NCBI RefSeq assembly: GCF_015767275.1
Contig: NZ_JADWMY010000001.1
Span: 372,001-436,000 of the forward strand
Reading direction: 5' to 3'
DNA from: Herbaspirillum sp. AP02
GTDB taxonomy: Bacteria > Pseudomonadota > Gammaproteobacteria > Burkholderiales > Burkholderiaceae_D
Length of the DNA: 64,000 nucleotides
Shown one piece after another: positions 24,090 through 32,443 of this stretch; within the stretch, counting starts at the first letter, position 1, and each line of letters opens with the position of its first letter. The notes under the pieces were generated by a model. That model saw only the letters and a program-made list of their open reading frames with translations. It was not told the origin of the DNA and made no database searches. The translations under genes were made by a program, and so were the position numbers.

Positions 24090-24842
24090 ATGAAAACTCA
24101 CTCATCCCACGATCTCACCGGCCAGCTGGCTCTGGTCACCGGTGCCGGGCAAGGTATCGGCGCCGCCTGTGCAATGGCATTGGCAGGGCAAGGGGCTACA
24201 GTGGTCTGTACCGATCTTGACGGAGATCGTGCGCTCGCCATCGCCACCGGGCTGGCGCGGCCGGGCCAGGCGTTCGCGCTGGACGTGACGGACAGCACGG
24301 CATTGAATGCCCTGGCCGCCAGACTTCCGCCGCTGGACATCCTGGTCTGCAATGCCGGCGTGGTCAGCAACACGCCGGCGGAAAGCATCGGCGACGACGA
24401 ATGGGAGCGGGTGCTGGCAGTCAACCTGGGTGGCGTCTTCAAGACCTGCCGGGCTTTTGGGCGGCGCATGCTGGAACGCGGGCGCGGCAGCATCGTCAAT
24501 ATCGGCTCCATGTCGGGGATGATCGTCAACGTGCCGCAGCCACAGTGTCACTACAACGCCACCAAGGCTGCCGTGCACCACCTCACGCGCTCGCTGGCGG
24601 TGGAATGGGCCATGCGCGGAATCAGGGTCAATGCGGTGGCGCCGACCTACATCGCCACGCCGCTGCTGCAGGAGCTGGAAAAGGAAAAGGCCTTGATCGC
24701 GCGCTGGATGGATCTCACCCCCCAGCAGCGCATGGGGCGCCCGGACGAAGTCGCGGCAGTGGTGGCGTTTCTGGCCTCGGAGTCGGCCAGCCTCATCACT
24801 GGCGCCGTCATCCAGGCCGACGGCGGCTATACCTGCATCTGA
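24090..24842 (+). CDS. Short-chain dehydrogenase/reductase, probable polyol dehydrogenase
   Basis: The 250-aa classical SDR has the cofactor motif VTGAGQGIGAA near residue 18, Asp at the end of strand 2 (VVCTDLDGD, favouring NAD), NAG, the catalytic Ser in NIGSMSG, and YNATK with the Tyr-x-x-x-Lys pair. The C-terminus ITGAVIQADGGYTCI is standard. AAGGAG precedes the ATG. It diverges from the aldehyde dehydrogenase/kinase/transporter operon, sharing its operator region. It probably oxidises a pentitol or tetritol to a ketose for the FGGY kinase; the precise polyol is not readable. Confidence 0.88.
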   Translation: MKTHSSHDLTGQLALVTGAGQGIGAACAMALAGQGATVVCTDLDGDRALAIATGLARPGQAFALDVTDSTALNALAARLPPLDILVCNAGVVSNTPAESIGDDEWERVLAVNLGGVFKTCRAFGRRMLERGRGSIVNIGSMSGMIVNVPQPQCHYNATKAAVHHLTRSLAVEWAMRGIRVNAVAPTYIATPLLQELEKEKALIARWMDLTPQQRMGRPDEVAAVVAFLASESASLITGAVIQADGGYTCI

Positions 24843-24905
24843 CGCTTGAAACTGGTCGCTACCCTGCCAAGGTTCGGTAGTCCGCGACATTGACGGTTTT
24901 TGCCA

Positions 24906-25883
24906 TCATTGACCGTCCTGTCGACCTTTGAGAGAGGCCTCTCCGATAGGACCACCACTTTTCTTCAACACGGCATTGGCCTGCATCATTTTGACTAGCT
25001 GATACAGTGCCGTCACGGTCGGGGTCGCAATCCCCTGCTTGACGCCTTGCTCGATCACGGCGCCATTGATGAAGTCGATTTCAGTCTGCCGTCCGGCTTC
25101 GATATCTTGCAGCATCGATGGCTTGTGGCTTGTGTGCATCCTGAACGCATGATCTATCGCCTGCTCTACCTGAGGCAGACTGACCGGGATCTGAAGTGCA
25201 TGGGCCACGGCCACCGTTTCGGCCGCGATGCGCAATGCCAGGCTACGGCCTTCACCGCTCGATCCGACCGTACCGACATTGCCGCCGCTGACGGCACAGA
25301 CCGAATTCAACGCCGCATTGAAGGCGATCTTTTCCCAGATGGCTTGTTGTACCTGCGGGTCGGCGCTGCAATGGAGGCCGGCGAGGCTGAAGATATCGGC
25401 GATCTGGCTCACCTGCGGGCGCTGCTGCCCCGACAGCGTCCAGATCCCGACCTGGCCATCACCATGGCTGTGCACCACCCCGGCAGACCTGAGGTCGGCG
25501 GGCAAGTTGGTCATGCCGACGATGATGCGTTCGTGCGAAATCACTTCGGAAATGATTTCCGCATTACCCAGGCCATTTTGCACCGATAGCGCCCAGGTTC
25601 CTGGCCCCACCAGATGCGCCACGGCGTGAGCGGCGCCGCGGGTATGGAAGCCCTTGGTAAAAAAGACGATCAGATCAAACGGCGCAGAGAAGGTGTCGGC
25701 CGTACCGATCGGCACCCTCACCGTATGCACACCCTTGTCATCGCTCAAGGACAGGCCGTTACTGCTGATCGCGGCTATCGTCGCTGGTGTGACTTCGATG
25801 AAACTGACCTGCTGTCCACTCAGTGCCAGACGCGCGCCAAACAGGCCTCCCATGGCGCCGGCCCCAACGATGGCAATGTTCAT
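24906..25883 (-). CDS. Ketopantoate reductase-family protein (2-oxo acid reductase)
   Basis: The 325-aa protein begins MNIAIVGAGAMGGLFGARLA (Rossmann nucleotide loop). It contains FFTKGFHTR (the conserved Lys region), LSVQNGLGNAEII and the C-terminal KIAFNAALNSVCAVSGGN and HKPSMLQDIEAGRQTEIDFINGAV blocks of ApbA/PanE. It could be PanE of pantothenate synthesis. However, it overlaps an aromatic-acid transporter gene by 4 bp and lies in a benzoylformate decarboxylase operon, so a role in reducing another 2-oxo acid is plausible. The family is certain; the substrate is not. Confidence 0.85.
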   Translation of the reverse strand: MNIAIVGAGAMGGLFGARLALSGQQVSFIEVTPATIAAISSNGLSLSDDKGVHTVRVPIGTADTFSAPFDLIVFFTKGFHTRGAAHAVAHLVGPGTWALSVQNGLGNAEIISEVISHERIIVGMTNLPADLRSAGVVHSHGDGQVGIWTLSGQQRPQVSQIADIFSLAGLHCSADPQVQQAIWEKIAFNAALNSVCAVSGGNVGTVGSSGEGRSLALRIAAETVAVAHALQIPVSLPQVEQAIDHAFRMHTSHKPSMLQDIEAGRQTEIDFINGAVIEQGVKQGIATPTVTALYQLVKMMQANAVLKKSGGPIGEASLKGRQDGQ

Positions 25884-27259
25884 GCTGAATGCTCCTGCTT
25901 CCCATGCGCGGAAGCTGCCGTAGCACGAGGAATGTGCTTGCGCACCGAAAGCAGTGCGACAAAGACGAACAGCATCGCCCCTGCCAACATTGCCAGATAA
26001 CCGGAGGCACCGCCCTGGGTGATCACGATGGCGCCGGCAAAGGCGCTCAGGATGGCGCCCAGCCGACCGAAAGCCAGTGCTGCGGCAGTGCCGGTCGCGC
26101 GCACCTGGGTCGGATAGATATAGGCGCAGAGCGCGTACATCGTGCATTGGACGGCATTGACGAAGAGCCCGTGCAAGCCTATTCCCACCACCAGCAGCGT
26201 GGTCTGGCTGGCCACGTCCAGGCCGCGCAGCAGCAATGCGGTCGCGGCGGCGGCCAGGCAGCACAGCAACATCGGCACACGTGAACCGAAGCGGCCGATG
26301 ATCAGCGCACACAGCAATGCCCCGAGGACGCCGCCGACGTTGTAGGCCGTCAAGCCGCTGCCGGCCACCGAGGGACTCAGGCCTTCTCCGGCCAGCATCG
26401 TGGGAAGCCAGCTGAATGCACTATAGACAGCCAGCAGGTTCATGAAGAAGGCGATCCACAGTGCCATGGTGTCGCGAGCCTGCCCGGGGGCAAACAGCGC
26501 GCCGAATCCCGCGCGCGGGTGTGTGCTCTGCTCACGCGCATCGCTGAAGCGGGTATCAGCTGCGACCGCGCGCGACATGCGCAGCAGCAGGCGTCGCAAC
26601 TCATCCCAGCGATGCGGCTGGCGCGCCAGGTAACGCGGCGACTCCGGGATGACGAACCACAGCAGCACCGAAAATGCGATCGGCAGCAGACCGCCCAGCA
26701 GGAACAGTCCGCGCCAGCCGTAGTGCGGCAACACCAGGTTGGCGAACAAGCCCGCCAGCATGCCGCCCAGTGGAACGCAGACGATGGTGGCCGTGACCGC
26801 CAGCGTGCGTCTGCGGGCCGGGCTGAATTCAGCCGTCATGGTGGTCGAGGTCGGCAAGGCCCCGCCGATACCCAGGCCGGCGAAGAACCGAAGAATGGCA
26901 ATGGTAGTGATATCCGGAGAGAGCGAGATCAGGCTGGTGGCCAGGCCGAAGACAAAGACGCTGCCGATGATGGCCAGACGACGACCGAAGCGATCTGCAA
27001 ACAGCCCGGCGAAGGCGCTGCCGATGCCCATGCCGACCAGGCCGGCGGCGACCGCTGGAGCGAAGGCGTTGCGCGTGATCCCCCATTCCTTGATCAGGCT
27101 GGGGATGGCGAAACCGATCAGTTGCCCATCGAAGCCGTCCATGACGATCGATAGCGCCGCCAGGCACACCACCAGCTTCTGGAAGCCGGTAAATGCGCCC
27201 TCATCCAGTACGCGTCCGATATCGACGGTCTTGCCTTGCTCTACGGTGTGGGTGCTCAT
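25880..27259 (-). CDS. MFS transporter, aromatic acid:H+ symporter (AAHS) type
   Basis: The 459-aa protein has twelve predicted membrane segments. It shows the AAHS signatures: ALSIVMDGFDGQLIGFAIPSLIKEWG with the DGFD/E motif in helix 1, GLFADRFGRR between helices 2 and 3, and RFFAGLGIGGALPTSTTMTAEFSP in helix 4. Relatives include PcaK, BenK and MhpT. GGGAG precedes the ATG, and a 33-codon ORF overlaps the start by 3 bp. Context suggests import of mandelate, benzoylformate or a hydroxylated analogue. Confidence 0.9.
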   Translation of the reverse strand: MSTHTVEQGKTVDIGRVLDEGAFTGFQKLVVCLAALSIVMDGFDGQLIGFAIPSLIKEWGITRNAFAPAVAAGLVGMGIGSAFAGLFADRFGRRLAIIGSVFVFGLATSLISLSPDITTIAILRFFAGLGIGGALPTSTTMTAEFSPARRRTLAVTATIVCVPLGGMLAGLFANLVLPHYGWRGLFLLGGLLPIAFSVLLWFVIPESPRYLARQPHRWDELRRLLLRMSRAVAADTRFSDAREQSTHPRAGFGALFAPGQARDTMALWIAFFMNLLAVYSAFSWLPTMLAGEGLSPSVAGSGLTAYNVGGVLGALLCALIIGRFGSRVPMLLCCLAAAATALLLRGLDVASQTTLLVVGIGLHGLFVNAVQCTMYALCAYIYPTQVRATGTAAALAFGRLGAILSAFAGAIVITQGGASGYLAMLAGAMLFVFVALLSVRKHIPRATAASAHGKQEHSA

Positions 27260-27357
27260 GCGCGCTCCCGGGCAGTGCCAACGGTGATCGCGGGGGTGGA
27301 TGAAGCGACGCGCGCGAACGCGCAGTCATGCGGCAAGAGCCAGGATGTCATTGTCAT
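27256..27357 (-). CDS. Possible 33-aa upstream ORF coupled to the MFS gene
   Basis: An ATG at 27357 is preceded by the strong ribosome site GAGGAGA and opens a 33-codon frame (MTMTSWLLPHDCAFARVASS...) whose TGA overlaps the MFS start codon (ATGA). The site is better than that of the MFS gene itself. No family is recognised. It may be a coupling or leader peptide that feeds ribosomes into the transporter gene. Alternatively it could be a chance ORF in the 209-bp intercistronic gap. Confidence 0.4.
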   Translation of the reverse strand: MTMTSWLLPHDCAFARVASSTPAITVGTARERA

Positions 27358-27468
27358 GGCGGTCTCCTCGTTGATATCGCACGGGTCCGAGGGTGATCGG
27401 CCCGCTGTTGCGATTGTTGTTATGGTGTTCAGTCAGGCCGGATCTGTGCGCGCCTGATGCCGTCCGGA

Positions 27469-28920
27469 TCAGAACGGGTAATGACGTGGCGTGGTTTGCA
27501 CCGTGACCCAGCGCAGGTCAGTGAATTCGGCGATGCCAGCCTTGCCGCCGAAATGGCCGAAGCCACTCGACTTGACGCCGCCGAAGGGCATCTGTGCCTC
27601 GTCGTGGACGGTGGCGCCATTGATGTGGCAGATACCCGATTCCATACGGCGCGCCAGGCTCAGGGCGCGGGCGACATCGCGGCTGAACAGCGCTGCCGAC
27701 AAGCCATATTCGTTGTCGTTGGCACAGGCGATGGCGACCTCGTCATCCTTGACCCGTACGATGGGCTTGACCGGTCCGAAGGACTCTTCGTGGTAGATAT
27801 TCATCTGCGCCGTCACATGATCCAGCAGGGTCGCCGGCATCAGCGTGCTCTCGGCCTTGCCGCCGCAGACCAGCGTAGCGCCCTTGGCCAAGGCATCGTC
27901 GATGAGGGCGTTGCAGCGCTGTACGGTAGCCAGATCCACCACCGAGCCCAATACCACCGGCCCCTGGCGCGGATCGCCCAGCGGCAGGCTGCGCGCCTTG
28001 GCGGCCAGACGCGCGACGAAGTCATCGGCGACGCGCTCGTCGACGATGATGCGCTCGGTGGACATGCAGATCTGCCCCGAATTGGCGAAGGCACCAAAGG
28101 CTGCTGCCTGTACGGCCGCCTCGATGTCGGCATCGTGCAGGACGATGAAAGGCGCCTTGCCACCCAGTTCCAGCACGGCGGGCTTGAGGTGCCTGGCGCA
28201 TTGTGCGGCGATGATGCGGCCCACGCGGGTCGACCCGGTGAAATTGACCCGTCGCACCGCCGGGTTGCCGATGATGGCGTCCACAATTGGCCCGGCGTCT
28301 TGCGGTGCGTTGGTGATGAAGTTGACCACGCCCGGAGGCAGGCCGGCATCCTGGATGGCTTCGATGATGAGGCCATGCGTGGCCGGACAGATTTCGGAGC
28401 CCTTGAAGACGACAGTATTGCCGCAGGCCAGCGGCAAGGCAATCGCACGTACGCCCAGGATCACCGGCGCGTTCCAGGGAGCGATGCCCAGCACCACGCC
28501 AGCGGCCTGGCGCAAGCCCATGGCAAGGTTGCCGGGGACTTCCGAGGGGATGATCTCGCCGGCGATCTGGGTCGTCATGGCCGCGGCTTCGCGCAGGCCG
28601 TCGGCAGCCAGATGCACGTTGAAGGCAGCCCAGTGGTGCGAGGCCCCGGTTTCGGCGGCCATGGCGTCTGCAAACGCCTCGGCGCGGGCCTGCAGCGCAT
28701 CGGCTGCGCGGGTGAGCAAGCTGCGGCGCTCGCCAGGGCCGATGGCTGCCCAGGCGGGAAAGGCGTCGGCCGCCGCCTGCACCGCCGCACGGGCATCGGC
28801 CACGGTGGCCGCTGGCGCGCGCGAGGCCACGCTATGGTCGAGCGGATTGCGCCGCTCGAAGCAGGCAGCGTCTACGGCGAAACGGCGCTGGCCGTTGATG
28901 AGCATGTTGACTTCCTTCAT
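27469..28920 (-). CDS. Aldehyde dehydrogenase, benzaldehyde/salicylaldehyde type
   Basis: The 483-aa ALDH resembles vanillin/salicylaldehyde dehydrogenases. Visible motifs: VVLGIAPWNAPVILGVRAIALPL (cofactor domain; the APWNAP form is common in aromatic aldehyde enzymes), FKGSEICP, NFTGSTRVGR, the base Glu in LELGGKAP and the catalytic Cys in NSGQICMSTERI. GGAGGAG precedes the ATG. It lies 82 bp downstream of the benzoylformate decarboxylase gene and should oxidise the aldehyde that enzyme releases (benzaldehyde or a hydroxy derivative) to the acid. Confidence 0.88.
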   Translation of the reverse strand: MKEVNMLINGQRRFAVDAACFERRNPLDHSVASRAPAATVADARAAVQAAADAFPAWAAIGPGERRSLLTRAADALQARAEAFADAMAAETGASHHWAAFNVHLAADGLREAAAMTTQIAGEIIPSEVPGNLAMGLRQAAGVVLGIAPWNAPVILGVRAIALPLACGNTVVFKGSEICPATHGLIIEAIQDAGLPPGVVNFITNAPQDAGPIVDAIIGNPAVRRVNFTGSTRVGRIIAAQCARHLKPAVLELGGKAPFIVLHDADIEAAVQAAAFGAFANSGQICMSTERIIVDERVADDFVARLAAKARSLPLGDPRQGPVVLGSVVDLATVQRCNALIDDALAKGATLVCGGKAESTLMPATLLDHVTAQMNIYHEESFGPVKPIVRVKDDEVAIACANDNEYGLSAALFSRDVARALSLARRMESGICHINGATVHDEAQMPFGGVKSSGFGHFGGKAGIAEFTDLRWVTVQTTPRHYPF

Positions 28921-29002
28921 GGTCTCCTCCTGTTGTCTTTATTTCGGGGTTCGGTTCACGATGTTCGGTTCAGCGTCGCGTGGGCGCAGCCAGGCAGAAA
29001 GC

Positions 29003-30601
29003 TCATCGCACCAACACTTCCACCAGGCGTGGTGCATGGGCAGACAAGGCCGCGCGCAATGCGCCGGCCAATTCGGCGGGATCGCTCACGCGCACGCCCT
29101 GGCATCCCATGGCCTGCGCCAACGCGACGAAATCCAGTCCCGGCAGGTCGGTGCCCTGGACCACATCGTCAGCGCCGAAGCCGAAGGCCGGTGCGAAGTC
29201 CTGCAGCGCGGCGTAGCGGCCATTGTTGATGATCACGAAGGTAATGGGGAGGCCCAGTTGTACCGCACTGTAGATGGCTTGCGGCGAATACATGGCTGAG
29301 CCATCGCCGATGAGCCCGATCACGCGCTGGTGCGGCCGTGCCAGCGCCACACCCACTGCCGCCGGCATCCCATAGCCCAGACCACCGCTGGCCATGGTGT
29401 AGAAGCTGCCGGGCCGGTTGAAGGGCAAGTAGGCTTGCATGGTCGGCCGAGAGCCGGGGGCTTCCTCGACCACGATGTCCTCTGCCGCCCGCACGTCGGC
29501 CAGGGTCTGCATCGCAAAGGCGGTGGACATCGGCGCCTCCGGGGCGGGGCGTGTGCGCGCTTCACGCAGGGCCGGCTGCGGGCGGGTCGCCGGCGGGTGC
29601 TGCGCCATCTGCGCCAGCAGGTCTTGCAGGCCCAGCCGGATATTGCCCACGATGGCCGTGCCTTGCGGGGTCCAGGAGGCGGTCACCGGGTCATCGATGA
29701 GCTGGTACAGCGTCGCCCCCGGTGGCAGGTGTGGGCCACTGCCTTCAACGTGATAGGTAAAAGCCGGTGCCCCCGCCACGAAGACCAGGTCGTGACCCTC
29801 CAGCAGCTGCACGATCTTCTCGCGCATGGCCGGCAGGAAACCGGCAAACAGACTATGGTCTTCGGGGAAGCTGCAGCGCGAGGACATCGGTGCGACGAAC
29901 ACCCGTGCGTGACAGGACTCGGCCAGACGGATGGCCTCCTCCCAGGCCCCGGCGCGGTCAAGTTCCGCACCGACCACCATGGCCGGACGCCGGCTACAGG
30001 CCAGCGCGGCGGCCAGCGATGTGATGGCACCCGCTTCGGGCCGGCTGCAGGTGGTGACTTCGGTGGCGGCCAGCAGCTCGGCCGGCTGCTCCCAGTCATC
30101 CACGGGAATGGAGACGAAGACCGGGCCCCGCGGCTCCTGCATGGCGATGTGATAGGCCCGCGCCAGCGCACGGGGAACGTCGGCCGCGCGCGCCGGCTCC
30201 ACGCTCCACTTGACGTAGGGCTTGGCCAGTTCGGTCGCCTGCGAGGCCGCCAGGAACGGGTCGAAAGGCAGGATGGAGCGTGCCTGCTGGCCGGCGGTGA
30301 TGATCAGCGGGGTGCGGTTGCGAAAGGCGGTGAAGATATTGCCCATGGCATTGCCGACCCCGGCCGCCGAATGCAGGTTGACCATGGCGGCCTTGCCACT
30401 GGCCTGGGCGTAGCCATCGGCCATGCCGACCACCACGGCCTCCTGCAAGCCGAGGACGTAGCGGAAGTCGGCGGGAAAGTCGCGGAACATCGGCAATTCG
30501 GTGGAGCCGGGATTGGCGAAGACGGCGCTCATGTCGAGTCGACGCATGAGGTCGAATACGGCATCACGCACGGTGATGGCGGGCAATGGTGTCTCCTGCA
30601 T
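29003..30601 (-). CDS. mdlC: Benzoylformate decarboxylase (thiamine diphosphate-dependent)
   Basis: About 532 aa. It decarboxylates phenylglyoxylate-type acids to aromatic aldehydes. The alignment with the Pseudomonas enzyme as I know it is close: NPGSTELPMFRDFPADFRYVL, LQEAVVVGMADGYAQASGKA, NLHSAAGVGNAMGNI. Residues corresponding to Ser26, Glu47 and His70 are kept (here Ser33, Glu54, His77), and a His is kept in FTYHVEG. The ThDP motif is GDGS...NNGRY. The ATG at 30601 has a modest AGGA; a TTG five codons later has GGAGA with better spacing and would give the family's usual N-terminus. It is first in the leftward aromatic operon, divergent from lysR. Confidence 0.92.
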   Translation of the reverse strand: MQETPLPAITVRDAVFDLMRRLDMSAVFANPGSTELPMFRDFPADFRYVLGLQEAVVVGMADGYAQASGKAAMVNLHSAAGVGNAMGNIFTAFRNRTPLIITAGQQARSILPFDPFLAASQATELAKPYVKWSVEPARAADVPRALARAYHIAMQEPRGPVFVSIPVDDWEQPAELLAATEVTTCSRPEAGAITSLAAALACSRRPAMVVGAELDRAGAWEEAIRLAESCHARVFVAPMSSRCSFPEDHSLFAGFLPAMREKIVQLLEGHDLVFVAGAPAFTYHVEGSGPHLPPGATLYQLIDDPVTASWTPQGTAIVGNIRLGLQDLLAQMAQHPPATRPQPALREARTRPAPEAPMSTAFAMQTLADVRAAEDIVVEEAPGSRPTMQAYLPFNRPGSFYTMASGGLGYGMPAAVGVALARPHQRVIGLIGDGSAMYSPQAIYSAVQLGLPITFVIINNGRYAALQDFAPAFGFGADDVVQGTDLPGLDFVALAQAMGCQGVRVSDPAELAGALRAALSAHAPRLVEVLVR

Positions 30602-30679
30602 ACAGATCCTGTGGAAGGCCTCATGGCTGGGCCGGGTGGATGATGGGAGGCAGTATGTAAGCTCGTCACGTCTTTGAAA

Positions 30680-30716
30680 ATTGCCAAATTGGATAAAAGT
30701 CATAACATTTGGTAAT
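30680..30716. promoter_or_regulatory. LysR-type operator between mdlC and lysR
   Basis: ATTGCCAAAT, a 17-bp spacer, then ATTTGGTAAT: a 10-bp inverted repeat with one mismatch, in the AT-rich part of the divergent promoter. The left arm also contains the short palindrome CCAAATTGG. Form and place fit binding of the adjacent LysR regulator. Confidence 0.6.
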
Positions 30717-30795
30717 GTGTAGCTGACCTGTTGGTGAGCCATCCTGCCGCCCTCACCCCTATCCGCACTGTCCGCGCCATCACCTGGAGACTTCA

Positions 30796-31710
30796 TTGAG
30801 TTTCAACCTGCAGCAGCTGGAAATGTTCAGTGCCATCGTCGCTGCAGGGAGCCTGGGGCGCGCGGCCGCCGTCCTCGACCTGACCCAGCCGGCCTTGAGC
30901 CGTGCTATCAAGCGTCTGGAAGAGTCAGTCGGCGGGGCGCTGTTCGAGCGTCACACCAAGGGTATGCACCTGACACCGCTGGGCAAGGCGCTATTGCCGC
31001 ACGCGATGTCGTTGCAGCGCGAAGCGCGGCAAGCCCGCGAGGAACTGGATGCCATCCGCGGCCTGACAAAGGGTGTCATCAAGGTGGGTGCGGTGGGCAG
31101 CATTGCCAGTCTGGTGCTGCCACTGGCGGTGCGTGGCGTGCTGGACAAGTGGCCCAACCTGCGGGTGGAGATCATGGAGGGGGTATGGGACCGTCTGGTC
31201 GAGGGCTTGCTCACGCATGAGATCGACCTGGCGCTCAGTACCTCTGGCACCGAAAGCGATGGCGTGGCGGCCATCTCGGACTGTCGCTGGAGCGATCTGA
31301 GCTACGTGGTGGCGGGACGCGACCATCCACTGCGTGAACGCGGCAAGATCAGCCTGGCCGATACCTTGACCCAGCGCTGGGCGTTGACACCTCGGGGTAC
31401 GGGACCTTATTTGCACGTGAAGGAAACATTCGCCCAGGCCGGTTTGCCCATGCCCGAGATCGCTGTTGAATCGCGTTCGGTCACGGTGCTCAAGGGCCTG
31501 GTCGCGCGTTGTGGATTCGTGGGGTGGATGTCCGGTCCGATGTTCGACACCGAAGGCAAAGCGGGGGTGATCAATGCTCTTGCGGTAGAGGGCCTGAATG
31601 CGCCGCGCACGCTGACCGCATTCCGCAGGCGGCAAGGGATATTGCCGGCGCCGGCGATCCGCTTGCTCGATGAACTGCGCCATCTGACCGGTTCCCTGCC
31701 GTCCAGCTAG
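30796..31710 (+). CDS. LysR-family transcriptional regulator
   Basis: The 304-aa protein has an N-terminal winged helix (FNLQQLEMFSAIVAAGSLGRAAAVLDLTQPALSRAIKRLEESVG) and a LysR_substrate effector domain from about residue 90. The start is TTG with GGAGA six bases upstream; no suitable ATG lies nearby. Divergence from the benzoylformate decarboxylase operon, with an inverted repeat between them, makes it the likely activator of that operon in response to an aromatic inducer. The TAG stop codon coincides with the left boundary of a 266-bp inverted-repeat element, so the last codons or the stop may derive from the insertion. Confidence 0.9.
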   Translation: MSFNLQQLEMFSAIVAAGSLGRAAAVLDLTQPALSRAIKRLEESVGGALFERHTKGMHLTPLGKALLPHAMSLQREARQAREELDAIRGLTKGVIKVGAVGSIASLVLPLAVRGVLDKWPNLRVEIMEGVWDRLVEGLLTHEIDLALSTSGTESDGVAAISDCRWSDLSYVVAGRDHPLRERGKISLADTLTQRWALTPRGTGPYLHVKETFAQAGLPMPEIAVESRSVTVLKGLVARCGFVGWMSGPMFDTEGKAGVINALAVEGLNAPRTLTAFRRRQGILPAPAIRLLDELRHLTGSLPSS

Positions 31711-31977
31711 GGCCTGTTCGCACTAAATCTGCGAGATGCGTTGCGCCCAGAAGGCGTGGTGGCAAGGCGCGCGGCAAGGCTGGTGGTGGTGCCACCAGCC
31801 TTGCCGTGCAACGCCGCCAGCGCGCCTTCTGGGCGCAACCCTCCGGGAGAGGCCGGCAAGCGTCGCCTGCCGTTGTTGCAGCTCCTTGCCGTAGCACCAC
31901 TACGGCGCGTCGCTGCGCCTAGGCAGTCAACGCTTGACGACCTCTCGCACTCACAGATTTAGTGTGAACAGGCCCTA
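31708..31977. mobile_element. Miniature inverted-repeat element (MITE-like), no coding capacity
   Basis: A 266-bp body (31710-31975) starts GGGCCTGTTCGCACTAAATC and ends with its near-perfect inverse. The terminal repeats agree over about 26 bp with two mismatches. TA flanks both ends (31708-31709, 31976-31977), as with TA-target elements of the IS630/mariner type. The left half (around 31738-31796) is self-complementary to 31797-31841: TTGCGCCCAGAAGGCG pairs with CGCCTTCTGGGCGCAA and GGCAAGGCTGGTGG with CCACCAGCCTTGCC, giving a long imperfect hairpin. No transposase is encoded. It inserts exactly at the lysR stop codon and may serve as terminator. Confidence 0.75.
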
Positions 31978-31992
31978 GGCCCCACATCAAAT

Positions 31993-32025
31993 GAAAACAC
32001 CCTACAGCGTCACTGCCTGTAGGGT
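31993..32025 (-). terminator. Intrinsic terminator for the small leftward gene at 32110
   Basis: A 9-bp stem (ACCCTACAG 31999-32007 with CTGTAGGGT 32017-32025) followed on the minus strand by GTTTTC. It lies about 85 bp past the stop codon of the 68-aa gene. Confidence 0.6.
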
Positions 32026-32109
32026 GGGTAATCATCTCTTCATCTCGATGATGCCGCTCACCTTGCGGTGCCGGCTTCATCGGCTTGCTATCGGGATCGT
32101 GGCCCGGGA

Positions 32110-32316
32110 TCAGACCCGGTAGATCTTCTCTCCGGTCTGGACGATCCTGAATTTCTCATTGGTCAGCGGGTCCAGCGCGCGACCATCGGCCAGCTTGTAG
32201 GTACGGCTGAACGCCAGTGCAGCGGCATCGGCCTCGTCCTGCTGAGTCTGATACACCTCTACGTGGTAAGGTGCGCCGGTCTTGCCCTTGGCATCGAATT
32301 TTTCCACCAGATCCAT
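32110..32316 (-). CDS. Small hypothetical protein, 68 aa
   Basis: I do not recognise a named family. The start at 32316 (MDLVEKFDAKGKTGAPYHVEVYQ) has AAGGAGA upstream, which is preferred over a longer frame without a ribosome site. The protein is soluble and charged, with a middle part rich in Ala and Asp/Glu (QDEADAAALAFSRTYKLADG) and a C-terminus LTNEKFRIVQTGEKIYRV that looks like a small beta structure. Coding quality, ribosome site and terminator together argue that it is real. Confidence 0.7.
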   Translation of the reverse strand: MDLVEKFDAKGKTGAPYHVEVYQTQQDEADAAALAFSRTYKLADGRALDPLTNEKFRIVQTGEKIYRV

Positions 32317-32443
32317 ATGTCGTCTCCTTAGTCGTGGCCTTGCGCCAAGCACAAAGATAGCAGATTTGATCGTGCTTTCCAGCGCATTGCATGTTGCAGC
32401 GCACAGCGCCGACACACAGGCCGGCCTGGCCAGCCTGGCGCGA

